A stretch of DNA of 37,490 nucleotides from Verrucomicrobiaceae bacterium. Lineage in GTDB: Bacteria > Verrucomicrobiota > Verrucomicrobiia > Verrucomicrobiales > Verrucomicrobiaceae. The notes below the pieces were generated by a model that had not been told where the DNA came from, ran no database searches, and worked only from the letters and a program-made list of their open reading frames with translations. Where the stretch lies: positions 1 through 37,490 of the forward strand of contig JAIYDW010000057.1 of the NCBI GenBank assembly GCA_027487315.1, written 5' to 3'. Numbering within the stretch: the stretch's first letter is position 1; each line of letters opens with the position of its first letter. Positions 17,152 through 25,082 of the stretch are shown piece by piece. The position numbers and the translations under genes are program-made.

Positions 17152-17376
17152 ATGAGTGATTGGAGCAGTTGTCCGGCTGTTGAGCGTGATCCAGAGCGCG
17201 TCAGTGGCGCGTGGGTCTTCAGCGGCACTCGCGTTCCCGTGACAGCATTGTTTGAGAACCTTGAAGACGGCGCTTCAACCGACGACTTCATCGAGTGGTT
17301 CCCCGGTGTTCGACGATCCCAAGTCGAAGCCGTGTTGAGGCACGCCGAATCCAGCCTTCTCGTCCCTGCGGAATAA
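17152..17376 (+). CDS. DUF433 antitoxin-like protein
   Basis: A 74-residue protein beginning MSDWSSCPAVERDPERVSG, followed by GTRVPVTALFENLEDG and FPGVRRSQVEAVLRHAE. The order VSGAWVFSGTRVPV ... FIEWFPGV is the DUF433 pattern; DUF433 proteins are winged-helix-like and are widely paired with PIN-like DUF5615 proteins as putative antitoxins. An in-frame GTG at 17122 would add ten residues but lies inside the promoter, so ATG 17152 is chosen. The stop overlaps the partner's ATG (TAATG), giving tight translational coupling. GC content is clearly lower than in the flanking genes. Confidence 0.85.
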   Translation: MSDWSSCPAVERDPERVSGAWVFSGTRVPVTALFENLEDGASTDDFIEWFPGVRRSQVEAVLRHAESSLLVPAE

Positions 17377-17699
17377 TGAGGATTTTGTTCGACCAAGGGA
17401 CGCCCGCGCCCCTCCGCCGCCATTTGCATCCTCACACCGTGGACACAACCGCCGAAAGGGACTGGTCGACAGCTACAAATGGCGACTTGCTCAAATTGGC
17501 CGAAACCGATGGCTACGAGGTGTTCATAACCACCGATCAAAACCTTCGCTATCAGCAAAATCTCCCCGGTAGAAAGCTCGGGATTGTCGTGTTGATGACC
17601 GCTTCATGGCCCCGAATCCAAAAACACGTTCCCGACATTGTCGACGCGATCTCAAGGGCTCAGGGCGGAGGCTACATTGAGGTAGTCATCAACAGATGA
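17376..17699 (+). CDS. DUF5615 PIN-like putative toxin
   Basis: A 107-residue protein with the N-terminal MRILFDQGTPAPLRRHL (acidic D6 as in the LLxDxNLP pattern of PIN-like folds), an acidic stretch around LLKLAETDGYEVFITTDQNL with D54 and D60-type residues, and IVVLMTASWP near 70. This matches DUF5615, a PIN-like nuclease family paired with DUF433. It is expected to be an RNase toxin neutralised by the upstream protein; activity is inferred from the family only. The start overlaps the antitoxin stop, and its own stop overlaps the next ATG (ATGA), so the oxygenase gene follows without a gap. Confidence 0.8.
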   Translation: MRILFDQGTPAPLRRHLHPHTVDTTAERDWSTATNGDLLKLAETDGYEVFITTDQNLRYQQNLPGRKLGIVVLMTASWPRIQKHVPDIVDAISRAQGGGYIEVVINR

Positions 17700-18598
17700 C
17701 TGACGAGCCTACTCCCTTTTGGCACATCGCCCGCCATTCCAAACCCAACCCCCCCGTGCCAAGCCCAAGCCGACCCATGCTGAATCTGCCGGAGTTCTCA
17801 GACAAAGGCTTGTTCGGCCCGGAATCCGTCATGTGGAAGCTCAACCGGGAACAGGCCATCATTCTAGGCGGCCCCGCCGCCGCCGTCCTGCAAATCGCCC
17901 ATCCCAAAGTCGCCCAAGGCGTCGCCGACCACAGTGACTTCCGCCACGACAGCTACGGCCGCTTCAAACGAACCCTGTCCGCCATTCGGACCATCACCTT
18001 CGGCAGCCGAGACGAGGTCCTGAAAATGGCCCACGGCGTCCAACGCATGCACCAGCGGGTTCAGGCGGACTCTCAAGCCCCCGGCGGCCCCTACTCCGCC
18101 TTCGATCCCGACCTGCAACTCTGGGTCCTCGCCACCCTCATCCAAGGCGCCGTCTCCAACTACGAACTTTTCATCGGCCCGCTCACTCCGGAGGAAAAAC
18201 AAGCCTACCTGGAAGACATGAAACTCTGGGGCGAGTTCTTTGGACTGCCCCGCACCCACGGCCCCGACACCTGGGCCGCCTTTCAGGATTACTTCAACGC
18301 CATGCTGCACGGCCCTCTGCTCGGCTCCGAACCCGTTTGCGCCGAAGTCGCGCAACGCGTCGTCTACCTGGAGCGCCCGCACCTGTTCCGGCTCGCCACC
18401 TCCCCAATGCGATTCCTCGTCACCGAAAGAATCCCCCAACCCCTGCTCGAACGCCTCGGCCTCAGCTCCAGCTCATGGACTCGCGCCGGTTGGTCAGCGG
18501 CCCAAACCCTCGTGCCCGCACTCTACGCCTGCCTGCCGCAATGTTGGCGATACCCCGTTGAATACCGCCGCGCCCTGCCGCGTTGGCAGACAGCCTGA
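17696..18598 (+). CDS. MpaB-type oxygenase family protein (DUF2236)
   Basis: A 300-residue protein of the DUF2236 family, which includes the latex-clearing rubber oxygenase domain and fungal MpaB. The diagnostic block is WKLNREQAIILGGPAAAVLQ, then IAHPKVAQGVADHSDFRHDS with H69, H79 and R88-type residues, and YGRFKRTLSAIRTITFGS. Further match: WVLATLIQGAVSNYELFIGPL and LPRTHGPDTWAAFQDYF. Members bind haem b and oxidise organic substrates; here the haem ligand and substrate are not established. No signal peptide is visible. ATG 17696 overlaps the toxin stop; an internal Met at residue 28 also exists. The HAD phosphatase gene follows 16 bp downstream. Confidence 0.85.
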   Translation: MTDEPTPFWHIARHSKPNPPVPSPSRPMLNLPEFSDKGLFGPESVMWKLNREQAIILGGPAAAVLQIAHPKVAQGVADHSDFRHDSYGRFKRTLSAIRTITFGSRDEVLKMAHGVQRMHQRVQADSQAPGGPYSAFDPDLQLWVLATLIQGAVSNYELFIGPLTPEEKQAYLEDMKLWGEFFGLPRTHGPDTWAAFQDYFNAMLHGPLLGSEPVCAEVAQRVVYLERPHLFRLATSPMRFLVTERIPQPLLERLGLSSSSWTRAGWSAAQTLVPALYACLPQCWRYPVEYRRALPRWQTA

Positions 18599-18614
18599 CC
18601 GCAAAAATCGCCGC

Positions 18615-19364
18615 ATGCCTCTCGAACGCATCACCCATTCTCTCAAACGTCTCCTGGGACGCCGCGAACCGACTTCCAGCGCACCCCGGGATTTGAAACT
18701 GATCCTTTTTGACTTCGACGGCACCCTCGCAGACACCTTCGAAGCCGGCTTCCGCATCTTCCAGGAACTCGCCCCCGAGTGGGGATGCCGGACTATCGAC
18801 CGCTCCGAACTGCCCGCCCTGCGCACCATGCGACCGCTGGAACTCATGCGCTTCCTAAACCTCCCACTCAAAAAAATCGCTCCCATGGCCCGCCGCTGGT
18901 CCGCCGAACTGCAAAAACAAATCGACGACATCGCTCCATTCCCCGGCACCAAGGAAACCCTTCAACAGCTCACCACCGCCGGCTTTCGACTCGGCATCCT
19001 CACCTCCAACACGCAATCCAACGTCAGCCGCTTCCTCGCCAATCACGACATGCAAGGGTTTGAATTCATCCGCGGTTCCTCCCGCCTCCTCGGCAAGGCA
19101 CGGGAAATCCGCTCGCTCCTAAAAAAACACCACCTCCACCCCGCCGAAGTCATGCTCGTCGGCGACGAAACCCGCGACATCGAAGCCGCCCGCCAGGCCG
19201 GCATCCCCGTCACCGCCGTCTGCTGGGGCTACGCCCACAAAAGCGCCCTCGCAGACCTGCAACCCGACCTCCTCGTCAACACGCCCACCGAACTCCTCAC
19301 CGCCTTTCAGCAGTGGGCCAGCCATCACTCGTCGACGGACACCCAGACCCGAGAGGGACATTGA
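18615..19364 (+). CDS. HAD-superfamily phosphatase (phosphoglycolate-phosphatase-like)
   Basis: A 249-residue protein with all four HAD motifs: DFDGTLAD (33-40, nucleophile D33 and acid D35), GILTSNT (127-133), the lysine around K161 in LLGKARE, and VGDETRDIEAAR (182-193). The cap inserted between motifs I and II fits subfamily IA. An N-terminal extension of about 25 basic residues precedes the fold. The substrate could be phosphoglycolate or another small phosphate ester. The frame is open further upstream to 18240, but this overlaps the oxygenase and lacks domain content, so ATG 18615 is used. It ends 28 bp from the convergent lipoprotein gene. Confidence 0.9.
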   Translation: MPLERITHSLKRLLGRREPTSSAPRDLKLILFDFDGTLADTFEAGFRIFQELAPEWGCRTIDRSELPALRTMRPLELMRFLNLPLKKIAPMARRWSAELQKQIDDIAPFPGTKETLQQLTTAGFRLGILTSNTQSNVSRFLANHDMQGFEFIRGSSRLLGKAREIRSLLKKHHLHPAEVMLVGDETRDIEAARQAGIPVTAVCWGYAHKSALADLQPDLLVNTPTELLTAFQQWASHHSSTDTQTREGH

Positions 19365-19392
19365 TGACAGCCCAGACTTTTTTCGGAATGGC

Positions 19393-21057
19393 TTAGCGGG
19401 AAGTGGTGCCTTTGGCGTGAAGCATCAGGATGCGTTCGACTTCGGCAATGGCTTGGGGGTTCTGATGGGCCCCGTGGCCGGAGGGGACGATGAGCTCGCT
19501 TTTGGCGTTGGGGAGGTAACTGCTCCAGTAGGGGACGAGGCCGTCTGAACTGACAGGCTTGGTTTTGTCTTTGTTGCCCCCTTTGCCACGGTCGCCGACG
19601 ATGGCGTGATAAGGAATGGTGGAGGACAAGGGGAAGGTGTTGATGGTTTTGACGAAGCGATTGTTCGGGGACAGAGTGTCAACACTGTTGGGCATGCGTT
19701 TCATGGTTTTGGCGTCGGGGTCATCCGTGACTTTTTCGATGATCTCGTTGCCAGCCTGAAGCAGGGTGAAGGGGGATTTGACCAGTTTCGCGCCGAATTG
19801 ACCGAGCTTGCTTCCGGCTTTGTCCGCGCCGCGCAGAGGGGCGGCGATGAAGATGACACGACCGATTTCGCGCCGTTGATTGAAGATGAGAGCATCAGAG
19901 ATCAGCTTTTTGGTGGCGGGTCCCATTTCGGTTTGCTCGGGCGACTTGCCGAAGTAGTCCATCCACATTTTGTCGCCGACATCGGTGATGAGAAGCCGGC
20001 TGATGCAGCCACCCATGGAGTGGCCGATGACGACCATTTTCTTCTTCATGGGGAAGCGTTTTTCGATGGCGTCGAGGTTTTGGCGCAGGATGGCGGCGGA
20101 GTGCATGTAAGGGTAGCCGCTGGGGTAACTGAAGACCCAGAACTGGAAGTTGCGGCGAATTTCCTCGTTGTTGCGGAGGCTGTTGATCATGGGGGTCCAG
20201 GTAGCAGGGGAGGAATTCAGGCCGTGGACGACAAGGATGACGGCCTTGTTCGGGTCGTAGGGCTGGAGGCGGGTGATGCGGGCGGTGTCAGCGTACTTTT
20301 CGGGGTTGATGAGGCGGGAAAGACCCATTTTTTCAGCATTGCTGTTGGCCAGCATGACGGCAATCGGGACGGTGAAATCAGCAGCGAGAGGGAAGGTCTT
20401 GCCATTGAACTGGACGGTTTCCGTGGCGAGGGGGTCTTCAAAACCGAGCTCGCAGGTGCGGCCTTTGAAGCGTGCGATGGCGGTGACGCCGTAAAAGGTT
20501 CGGGGAAGGTTGAAGTCTTCTTTGGCGGTCGCGTTGCCTTGTTTGCCGGTGGCAACAATGGGGGCGCCGAGGCCGTCTTTTTTGTTGTGTTCATTGATGA
20601 AGACGCCGCCGATGTCGAACTGGTCCGCAGGGGTGAAGGTGTAGAGCGCGGGGTTCCAGGCCTTGCGGGCATCGGGTTTGCGCGTGAGGACGAAGTCGCC
20701 GTCCTTGGAAGGAACGGTCAGGGGCTTGGTCCAAGGATCGAGTTGGGAGTCCTGAATGACGGTGAGGATCCGGGCGACAGCGAAGTTGTACTCTTCGCGG
20801 ACGACGGCGTCGTTGGGAGTGAGTGCCAACTGCTTGGCGGCGATCTCAGCGGCGGTGAGGTATCCGGCGAGGGCCGTCATGGGCTCCCGTTTGCTTTGTT
20901 TGAGGGAGTCGTGAAGGGCCTGATGAATCGCGCCAACCGTTCCGACCGTGGCGCTGATGGGGCGCAGGACGGGCCGGACTTCGCGGACTTTGGCGAAGTG
21001 CTTGCAGCTTGGGAGGAAGGAGCACAGGGCGAGCGCGAGGAGGAAGTGGCTTTTCAT
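19393..21057 (-). CDS. Alpha/beta-hydrolase lipoprotein (lipase/esterase-like)
   Basis: With the start at 21057 the protein has 554 residues and a lipoprotein signal, MKSHFLLALALCSFLPSC, with C18 in a lipobox-like LPSC. The C-terminal half has the alpha/beta hydrolase fold: the oxyanion-hole segment VVHGLNSSPATW (about 276-287), the nucleophile elbow GHSMGG (345-350, S347) and a likely catalytic histidine in SGHGAHQNP near the end. An acidic residue in the DGLVPYWSSYLP segment may complete the triad. The N-terminal 250 residues are a helical/beta domain of unknown function. It is probably an envelope-anchored lipase or esterase. The frame extends 17 residues upstream but without a signal peptide at its start. 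Confidence 0.88.
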   Translation of the reverse strand: MKSHFLLALALCSFLPSCKHFAKVREVRPVLRPISATVGTVGAIHQALHDSLKQSKREPMTALAGYLTAAEIAAKQLALTPNDAVVREEYNFAVARILTVIQDSQLDPWTKPLTVPSKDGDFVLTRKPDARKAWNPALYTFTPADQFDIGGVFINEHNKKDGLGAPIVATGKQGNATAKEDFNLPRTFYGVTAIARFKGRTCELGFEDPLATETVQFNGKTFPLAADFTVPIAVMLANSNAEKMGLSRLINPEKYADTARITRLQPYDPNKAVILVVHGLNSSPATWTPMINSLRNNEEIRRNFQFWVFSYPSGYPYMHSAAILRQNLDAIEKRFPMKKKMVVIGHSMGGCISRLLITDVGDKMWMDYFGKSPEQTEMGPATKKLISDALIFNQRREIGRVIFIAAPLRGADKAGSKLGQFGAKLVKSPFTLLQAGNEIIEKVTDDPDAKTMKRMPNSVDTLSPNNRFVKTINTFPLSSTIPYHAIVGDRGKGGNKDKTKPVSSDGLVPYWSSYLPNAKSELIVPSGHGAHQNPQAIAEVERILMLHAKGTTSR

Positions 21058-21193
21058 AGGGCAATTCAGGAGCGACCGACTTTTGGATGGGGACGGTGGG
21101 AATGGCAAGCGTCAGTTCAGTTGCAATCGATCTGCCTGCGGGGGTTTTGGTGTGGCAAAGGGGGTGGGGGTGGCGTAACTCTGGGACCTGGGT

Positions 21194-21463
21194 ATGCCTG
21201 CGAAGAAGAAAAAAGACTCGGCACCGCTCACAGGAAGTGCGCTGGTGAAGGAGACCTGTCGTCGCATCCGGGCGGCGCGGGTGCTTTGGGATGCCCACAA
21301 AAACGGGCCGTGCCGGGGCGAGCGTGAGAAGGCCATGGCGCTGTATGAGAGCCTGGATGAGGCGCAGAAGGAGCAGGTGCCGCAGGTGTTGCGGGTGTGG
21401 CTGCGCTATCGCAGTGAGAAATACTTTGGCGATCATCGAACACCGCCTGGAGGGGGACGATGA
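21194..21463 (+). CDS. Small basic protein of unknown function upstream of rlmF
   Basis: An 89-residue charged, mainly helical protein (MPAKKKKDSAPLTG, then KETCRRIRAARVLWDAHKNG and YESLDEAQKEQVPQVLRVWL). No family was recognised. Support for a real gene: codon use matches the neighbours, and its TGA overlaps the rlmF start as ATGA, which indicates translational coupling. It may be an accessory nucleic-acid-binding protein, but this is a guess from charge alone. Confidence 0.7.
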   Translation: MPAKKKKDSAPLTGSALVKETCRRIRAARVLWDAHKNGPCRGEREKAMALYESLDEAQKEQVPQVLRVWLRYRSEKYFGDHRTPPGGGR

Positions 21464-22362
21464 GTGAGGTGAAGGCAGGACTGCATCCTCGAAATCGGTT
21501 TCGGGCGGGCTATGACTTTGCGGTGTTGGTGCGGGTGAGTCCGGCTTTGAGTTCGTTTGTGAGAGTGAACGAGCATGGGGGGACTTCGATTGAATTTGCG
21601 GATGCAGGGGCGGTGAAGGCGCTCAATCAGGCGCTGCTGCGGCAGGCGTATGAATTGCAGACCTGGGATTTGCCGCCGGGGCGGCTGTGTCCTCCGGTGC
21701 CGGGACGGGCGGATTATGTGCATCATTTGGCGGATTTGCTGTCGGGCGGAGATGAGGCGATGATCCCTCGCGGCAAAAAGGTTCGCGTGCTGGACATTGG
21801 GACAGGGGCGAGCGCGATTTATCCGCTGATCGGGGCGTGCGAGTATGGGTGGCAGTTTGTGGGCACAGACATCGATGCGGGGGCGCTGCGTTGGGCGCGG
21901 CAGTTAGTGGCGGCGAATGCGGCAGTGGCGGGGTTGATTCAGTTTCGGCAGCAGGCGAATCCGGCGGAGTGTTTTGAAGGGGTGATTCGCGGTGGGGAAT
22001 CGTTTGCAGCGAGCCTGTGCAATCCGCCGTTTCACGCGAGCGAGGCGGCGGCGGCTGCAGGGACCGGGAGGAAACTGAAGGGGTTGGGTAAAGGTGGGTC
22101 GGTGGAGACGCGGAACTTTGGGGGGCAGGCCAATGAGCTATGGTGTGAGGGCGGTGAGTTGGGGTTCATCCGGCGGATGATCGCTCAGAGCGAGCGGGTG
22201 GCGGAGCGGTGTCGGTGGTTCACGACGCTGGTTTCTCAGAGCGCGCATTTGCCAGCGCTACGGTCGGCTTTGAAGCAGGTGCCGGTGACCGAGGTGCGGG
22301 TGATTGAGATGGCTCAGGGGCAGAAGAAAAGCCGTGTTCTGGCGTGGACGTACCAGGATTGA
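21460..22362 (+). CDS. rlmF: 23S rRNA (adenine-1618-N6) methyltransferase
   Basis: A 300-residue class I methyltransferase. The N-terminus, LHPRNRFRAGYDFAVL, matches the RlmF family HPRNxHxxxYDF pattern; ALNQALLRQAYELQTWDLPP and LCPPVPGRADYVHHLADLL follow as in E. coli RlmF (308 residues). The SAM site is VLDIGTGASAIYPLIG (110-125) with TDID at 136-139, and the catalytic motif is NPPF (188-191), typical of N6-adenine methyltransferases. It methylates A1618 of 23S rRNA using S-adenosylmethionine in the cytoplasm. It overlaps the small gene before it and is followed after 21 bp by another small gene. Confidence 0.92.
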   Translation: MSEVKAGLHPRNRFRAGYDFAVLVRVSPALSSFVRVNEHGGTSIEFADAGAVKALNQALLRQAYELQTWDLPPGRLCPPVPGRADYVHHLADLLSGGDEAMIPRGKKVRVLDIGTGASAIYPLIGACEYGWQFVGTDIDAGALRWARQLVAANAAVAGLIQFRQQANPAECFEGVIRGGESFAASLCNPPFHASEAAAAAGTGRKLKGLGKGGSVETRNFGGQANELWCEGGELGFIRRMIAQSERVAERCRWFTTLVSQSAHLPALRSALKQVPVTEVRVIEMAQGQKKSRVLAWTYQD

Positions 22363-22383
22363 AGCGTTAGCCTCGCCTTGACT

Positions 22384-22608
22384 ATGTCTGTTGGAACCAA
22401 AACTCGTCTGCAACAAAACGCTGCGGCCTGTCGCGAACATTTGCGAACCGCATTTCCGGATCAAACGGCTTTGGTGACGGAGTTCATCAAAGAAGTGGAG
22501 GGTCCGTCAGCGGATGCAGCGGCGTGGTCGCGTTTCACGGATTTGTCCCACAGTCATACGGCCATGCTGGGCCGTGTGGAGGCCGAGTTCCGTGAGTGGT
22601 TGGGGTGA
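22384..22608 (+). CDS. Small helical protein of unknown function
   Basis: A 74-residue protein (MSVGTKTRLQQNAAACREHL, ending AEFREWLG) predicted to be wholly helical and acidic. No family was recognised. It follows rlmF by 21 bp on the same strand, and reads cleanly to a stop just before the shared terminator hairpin. A TTG two codons upstream is a less likely start. Confidence 0.6.
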   Translation: MSVGTKTRLQQNAAACREHLRTAFPDQTALVTEFIKEVEGPSADAAAWSRFTDLSHSHTAMLGRVEAEFREWLG

Positions 22609-22618
22609 GGTAACAAAA

Positions 22619-22655
22619 AGCCCGGCTCGCCGCGTTGAATTCGGCAGGCCGGGCT
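22619..22655 (-). terminator. Intrinsic terminator of the DUF5069 gene
   Basis: AGCCCGGC (22619-22626) pairs with GCCGGGCT (22648-22655). On the minus strand the stem is followed by TTTTTG, a good Rho-independent terminator 20 bp after the DUF5069 stop. On the plus strand the stem lacks a T-run but could still slow polymerase after the rlmF operon. Confidence 0.75.
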
Positions 22656-22674
22656 CAAAAGGGCTGGTTGAAGC

Positions 22675-23115
22675 TTACTTCAGCTCTTGGGCGTGGAAGG
22701 TGCCCCAGTCGTCGATGTTGTTGAGGTCGACGGCGCCGGGGTTGCAAGAGCCGTCATCCGGGAGACCAACGGAGTCGAGGATGCCTTTGCGGGTATCGTC
22801 GCCGTGGCAGTAGCCGAGGATGGCTTGGTTGTGGCGGTAGATGTCGGCCTGGCTGAGTTTGACTCCGGGAAAGGCTTTCACCCACGCTTCGCACTGCGGG
22901 TAGGTGGGCTTGCTGTCTTTGATGAAGGCGTAGAAGTCATCCCAAGGGATGCCGAGAGCATCGGTGGTCATTTTGTCGTAGCCGCAGCCGACAGTGTAGT
23001 CGGGGTGGATTTTGCCGGCGGCATGAAGGGAGGCCTTCAGCCAAACGCGTGGCAGGTGAAGAACGCCGAGGGGACCGGCGGTGCCGGAGGAGATCATGGG
23101 GATGATTTGGCTCAT
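22675..23115 (-). CDS. DUF5069-family protein
   Basis: A 146-residue protein starting MSQIIPMISSGTAGPLGVLH. The pattern GPLGVLHLPRVWLKA, then TVGCGYDKMTTDALGI and FPGVKLSQADIYRHNQAILG matches DUF5069, a family common in Verrucomicrobia whose function is unknown. No signal peptide or membrane segment. The frame is open to 23325 but the added 70 residues cover intergenic DNA and overlap the ABC transporter, so the internal ATG is chosen. It has its own terminator; a perfect palindrome lies 66-79 bp upstream. Confidence 0.85.
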   Translation of the reverse strand: MSQIIPMISSGTAGPLGVLHLPRVWLKASLHAAGKIHPDYTVGCGYDKMTTDALGIPWDDFYAFIKDSKPTYPQCEAWVKAFPGVKLSQADIYRHNQAILGYCHGDDTRKGILDSVGLPDDGSCNPGAVDLNNIDDWGTFHAQELK

Positions 23116-23180
23116 GGTAACGGATGAATGGTGGTTCGAGTTAACGCGAGCGTTCGCCGCGCGCGAGCCTGACTGTTTGA

Positions 23181-23194
23181 AGTTACAGGTCTGT
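23181..23194. promoter_or_regulatory. Perfect palindrome upstream of the DUF5069 gene
   Basis: TTACAG-GT-CTGTAA has two perfect 6-base arms. It lies in the 121-bp gap between the ABC transporter stop and the DUF5069 start, in a locally AT-richer stretch, a plausible dimeric repressor site. No clear -35/-10 pair was found with it. Confidence 0.4.
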
Positions 23195-23236
23195 AAGCAA
23201 GCCTTTTTATGGGGAGATTTTGGCGAATATGGGACT

Positions 23237-24973
23237 TCAGGTGGGGCTGTTTTGCTCCGCTTGGGCGGCGAGTTCGGCGTAGTAGGGGCAGGTTTCGAGC
23301 AGCTCGGCGTGAGTGCCACGGGCAAGGAGGCGGCCCTGACGCAGGACGTGAATGACGTCAGCGTCGATGATGGTGGAGAGGCGATGGGCGATGACGAGGC
23401 TGGTGCGATCTTTTTGCAGCGTTTTGAGAGCCTGCTGGATGAGGTGCTCCGACTGGTTGTCGACGGCGGAGGTGGCTTCGTCGAGGAGGAGGATGGGAGC
23501 GTCCTTCAAGAAGGCGCGGGCGATGGTGATGCGCTGGCGTTCGCCACCGCTTAGCAGAACGCCGCGCTCACCCACCTGGGAGTCGAGGCCGTCGGGTTTG
23601 GCTTTCACGAAGGTTTCAGCGCACGCTTGCCGGAGGGCGGTCCAGAGTTCGTCTTCGGTGGCGTTGGGGTGGCCGAGAAGGAGGTTGCTGCGGATGGTGC
23701 CGGCGAAGAGAAAGGCGTCCTGGGTGACGTAGGCGATGGCGTCACGGAGGGGGCCTTTGGCGAGTTCGGTGATGGGGGTGCCATCGAGGGTGATGCGACC
23801 TTCCTGGGGGTCGTAGAAGCGAGTGAGGAGTTGGAACAGAGTGGTTTTTCCAGATCCGGTGCCACCGACGAAGGCAACGGTTTGGCGGGGTTTGACTTCG
23901 AAGCTGACGTCGTTCAGGACGTTGACTTCGGGGCGGTAACCAAAGCGGAGGTTTTCAAAAACAAGATGGCCAGTGACGGGATTGGGGTCGCGCCCGGTTT
24001 CGAGGTCTTCTTCGCCTTCTTGATCGAGGATGTCGAAGACCCGTTTGGCGGCGGAGAGGCCGTTCATGAGGGTTTGATTGACGCCATGCAGGCGGGCGAT
24101 GGGTTCGTAAAGGAAGCCAACGAGGAGGATGAAACGCATCAGGCCGCCGGTGGTGAGGTTTCCGGCGATGCACCACGAGGCGCCGACCATGAGGAGGATG
24201 ACGAGGCCAAGGCTTCCGAGGAAGGTCATCGAAGGGGAGTAAAACGCCCAAGCCGCCATCAAGTGGGTCTGGCGTTTGCGGAGAACATTGCTGGCGGTAA
24301 GGAATTCGTCTCGCTTGAGGTTTTCAGCCGTGTAGCTCTTGATTTGGCGAATGCCGGCAAGGGTATCATGCAGCGTGGCGTTGAGGGCGCTGGCGGCTTC
24401 CCGGGCGGCGGTGGAGCGGGGGCTGACCCAGCGGGAATAGATCCAGCCACCAGCAGCGATGAAAGGCGTGGGGGCCAGGATGATGAGGGTGAGTTTCCAA
24501 TCGGCGGCGAACATCATCGCGGCGACGATAAGGATCTGCATGGTGGCCGTGAAACCTTGCTCAATACCTTCAAGGATGACGCGCTGCGTGGCGGGCACGT
24601 CATCGGCCATTTTGGTGAGGATGTCGCCCGTGCTTTGGCGATCAAACCAGGCAATGGGGAGGTGAGAGATTTTGCGATGGAGCTGGCTGCGGAGGTCGAT
24701 GATCATTCGCTGCTCGAACTCGGTGTTCACGCGGGTGCGAACGTAGAAGAGCATTTCCCGGACGAGGAAGGCAGCGACGGCGAGGCCACCGGCGCTCCAG
24801 ATGAGGTGCGTTTGTTTGGAAGGGATGATTTCGTCGATGAAGCGCTGGACGATGCCTGGGAAGACGAGGATCAGGAGAGTACCTGCGATGGCTAAGGAGA
24901 GCTGAAGCAGCGCCATGCTTCGGTGACGAAGGGCGAAGGCGAGGAGGCGTTTGAGCGGAGAGGGAGCGGGCAT
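23237..24973 (-). CDS. MsbA-type ABC exporter (fused membrane and ATPase domains)
   Basis: A 578-residue half-transporter. Residues 1-300 form a six-helix type I exporter domain (FPGIVQRFIDEIIPSKQTHL at 38-57; FDRQSTGDILTKMADDV at 110-126 is a typical coupling-helix region). The ATPase domain has Walker A GGTGSGKT (370-377), Q-loop AYVTQDAFLFAGTIRSNLLL, signature LSGGERQRITIARAF (474-488), Walker B ILLLDEATSAVD (494-505) and the switch histidine H530 in VIAHRLST. It would function as a homodimer exporting lipid A, lipids, peptides or drugs; sequence alone does not decide. The preceding gene on this strand ends 109 bp upstream. Confidence 0.92.
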   Translation of the reverse strand: MPAPSPLKRLLAFALRHRSMALLQLSLAIAGTLLILVFPGIVQRFIDEIIPSKQTHLIWSAGGLAVAAFLVREMLFYVRTRVNTEFEQRMIIDLRSQLHRKISHLPIAWFDRQSTGDILTKMADDVPATQRVILEGIEQGFTATMQILIVAAMMFAADWKLTLIILAPTPFIAAGGWIYSRWVSPRSTAAREAASALNATLHDTLAGIRQIKSYTAENLKRDEFLTASNVLRKRQTHLMAAWAFYSPSMTFLGSLGLVILLMVGASWCIAGNLTTGGLMRFILLVGFLYEPIARLHGVNQTLMNGLSAAKRVFDILDQEGEEDLETGRDPNPVTGHLVFENLRFGYRPEVNVLNDVSFEVKPRQTVAFVGGTGSGKTTLFQLLTRFYDPQEGRITLDGTPITELAKGPLRDAIAYVTQDAFLFAGTIRSNLLLGHPNATEDELWTALRQACAETFVKAKPDGLDSQVGERGVLLSGGERQRITIARAFLKDAPILLLDEATSAVDNQSEHLIQQALKTLQKDRTSLVIAHRLSTIIDADVIHVLRQGRLLARGTHAELLETCPYYAELAAQAEQNSPT

Positions 24974-24987
24974 GCGCGTGACTAGGC

Positions 24988-25016
24988 ATCATACGCGGGA
25001 AAAGGGCGCTGGCCAG
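24988..25016 (-). promoter_or_regulatory. Candidate promoter of the ABC exporter gene
   Basis: On the minus strand TATGAT (24988-24993) lies 17 bp after CTGGCC (25011-25016). The -10 box is a 5/6 match, the -35 is poor. The leader would be less than 10 bases. Confidence 0.35.
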
Positions 25017-25082
25017 TGTGCGGTTTGGAAGGAGTGCCTTCTTGCTTCTGTCTGGCGTCGCATTGAAGCCGTTTTCCCGGAT

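Noticed and set aside
19365-19392. Possible replication origin or terminus at the skew switch
   Set aside because: The skew switches back within 9 kb, no DnaA-box cluster or dif-like site was seen, and dnaA/dnaN/parAB are absent.
19606-21327. 573-codon plus-strand frame over the lipoprotein gene
   Set aside because: Shadow frame; the minus strand has a lipobox and GHSMG motif.
23627-24895. 422-codon plus-strand frame over the ABC exporter
   Set aside because: Acidic Gly/Glu/Asp-rich low-complexity product opposite a clear ABC transporter.
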